A DNA stretch of 6,508 nt from Oscillospiraceae bacterium (GTDB lineage Bacteria; Bacillota; Clostridia; Oscillospirales; Ruminococcaceae). A program made the translations under genes and the position numbers. Below, in pieces: positions 6,408-6,508 of the stretch. The notes below the pieces were generated by a model, which saw only the letters and a program-made list of their open reading frames with translations, was not told the DNA's origin and made no database searches. Numbering within the stretch: the stretch's first letter is position 1; the number at the start of each line of letters is the position of its first letter. The DNA is taken from positions 1 to 6,508 of the forward strand of contig CAAGDT010000097.1 of assembly GCA_900768675.1 (NCBI GenBank), written 5' to 3'.

Positions 6408-6508
6408 TTACTCTGCAATTATATTTTCTCTGATAAACTTCTCCAGCTCCAGCGCCATTTCCTCCTGCTCGGTTATTCTCGGATGACCGGGAGTAGCTGC
6501 GCCGCAGC
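6408..6508 (-). CDS. C-terminal end of an unidentified convergent gene (runs off window)
   Basis: On the - strand a frame is open from the window edge to a TAA at 6410-6408, giving 32 codons in two stretches: CGAATPGHPRITEQEE and MALELEKFIRENIIAE. It ends in an amphipathic, Glu- and Leu-rich helix-like tail. Support for its being real comes from codon use like that of its neighbours (GAG, CTG, GAA, AAG) and from the tail-to-tail layout with a hairpin region between it and ftsH. I do not recognise the family. The GHP followed by a C-terminal helix is loosely like the end of some hydrolases, but that is not evidence enough for a name. An AGGAGG-like string before the internal ATG (giving 16 codons) is probably a chance effect of Gln-Glu-Glu codons. 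Confidence 0.5.
   Translation of the reverse strand, partial: CGAATPGHPRITEQEEMALELEKFIRENIIAE

Noticed and set aside
1..6508. Hidden novel system, mobile element, CRISPR array or RNA gene
   Set aside because: Nearly all of the sequence is explained by conserved housekeeping genes in a known order. I saw no repeat arrays, transposase or integrase motifs, tRNA cloverleafs or riboswitch-like leaders.

Overview
The window is a block of core housekeeping genes from a low-to-mid GC Firmicute. The gene content and order, the GdpP-rplI-dnaB and tilS-hpt-ftsH neighbourhoods, the strong purine-rich Shine-Dalgarno sites and the protein wording all point to a clostridial lineage. My best guess is the Ruminococcus/Oscillospiraceae group. 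That placement is inferred from protein style and synteny and was not tested by any search.

Layout: five complete genes and one 5'-truncated gene all run on the + strand. The C-terminal catalytic half of gdpP (2-898) is followed by rplI (925-1374), dnaB (1410-2756) and tilS (2746-3711), which overlaps dnaB by 11 bp. A 111-bp AT-rich gap holds a good sigma-A-type promoter (3738-3766) that should drive hpt (3823-4362) and ftsH (4414-6333). A very strong intrinsic terminator (6338-6375) closes the unit. Past it lie a second, perfect small hairpin (6378-6393) and, on the - strand, the last 32 codons of a convergent gene (6408-6508) that runs off the window edge. No stretch over 300 bp lacks a gene.

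Functional reading: the upstream half joins cyclic-di-AMP breakdown (GdpP), a ribosomal protein (bL9) and the replicative helicase (DnaB). The downstream half joins tRNA-Ile lysidine synthesis (TilS), purine salvage (Hpt) and membrane proteolysis (FtsH). In Bacillus subtilis these are two separate clusters on opposite sides of oriC. Here they are directly adjacent, with dnaB and tilS overlapping.

I found no mobile element, CRISPR array, tRNA or rRNA, and no convincing novel system. The points most worth a second look are the short TilS that seems to lack the usual C-terminal domain, the fused cluster arrangement, the internal extended -10 promoter, a 10-bp palindrome just before ftsH, and the unidentified convergent gene fragment.
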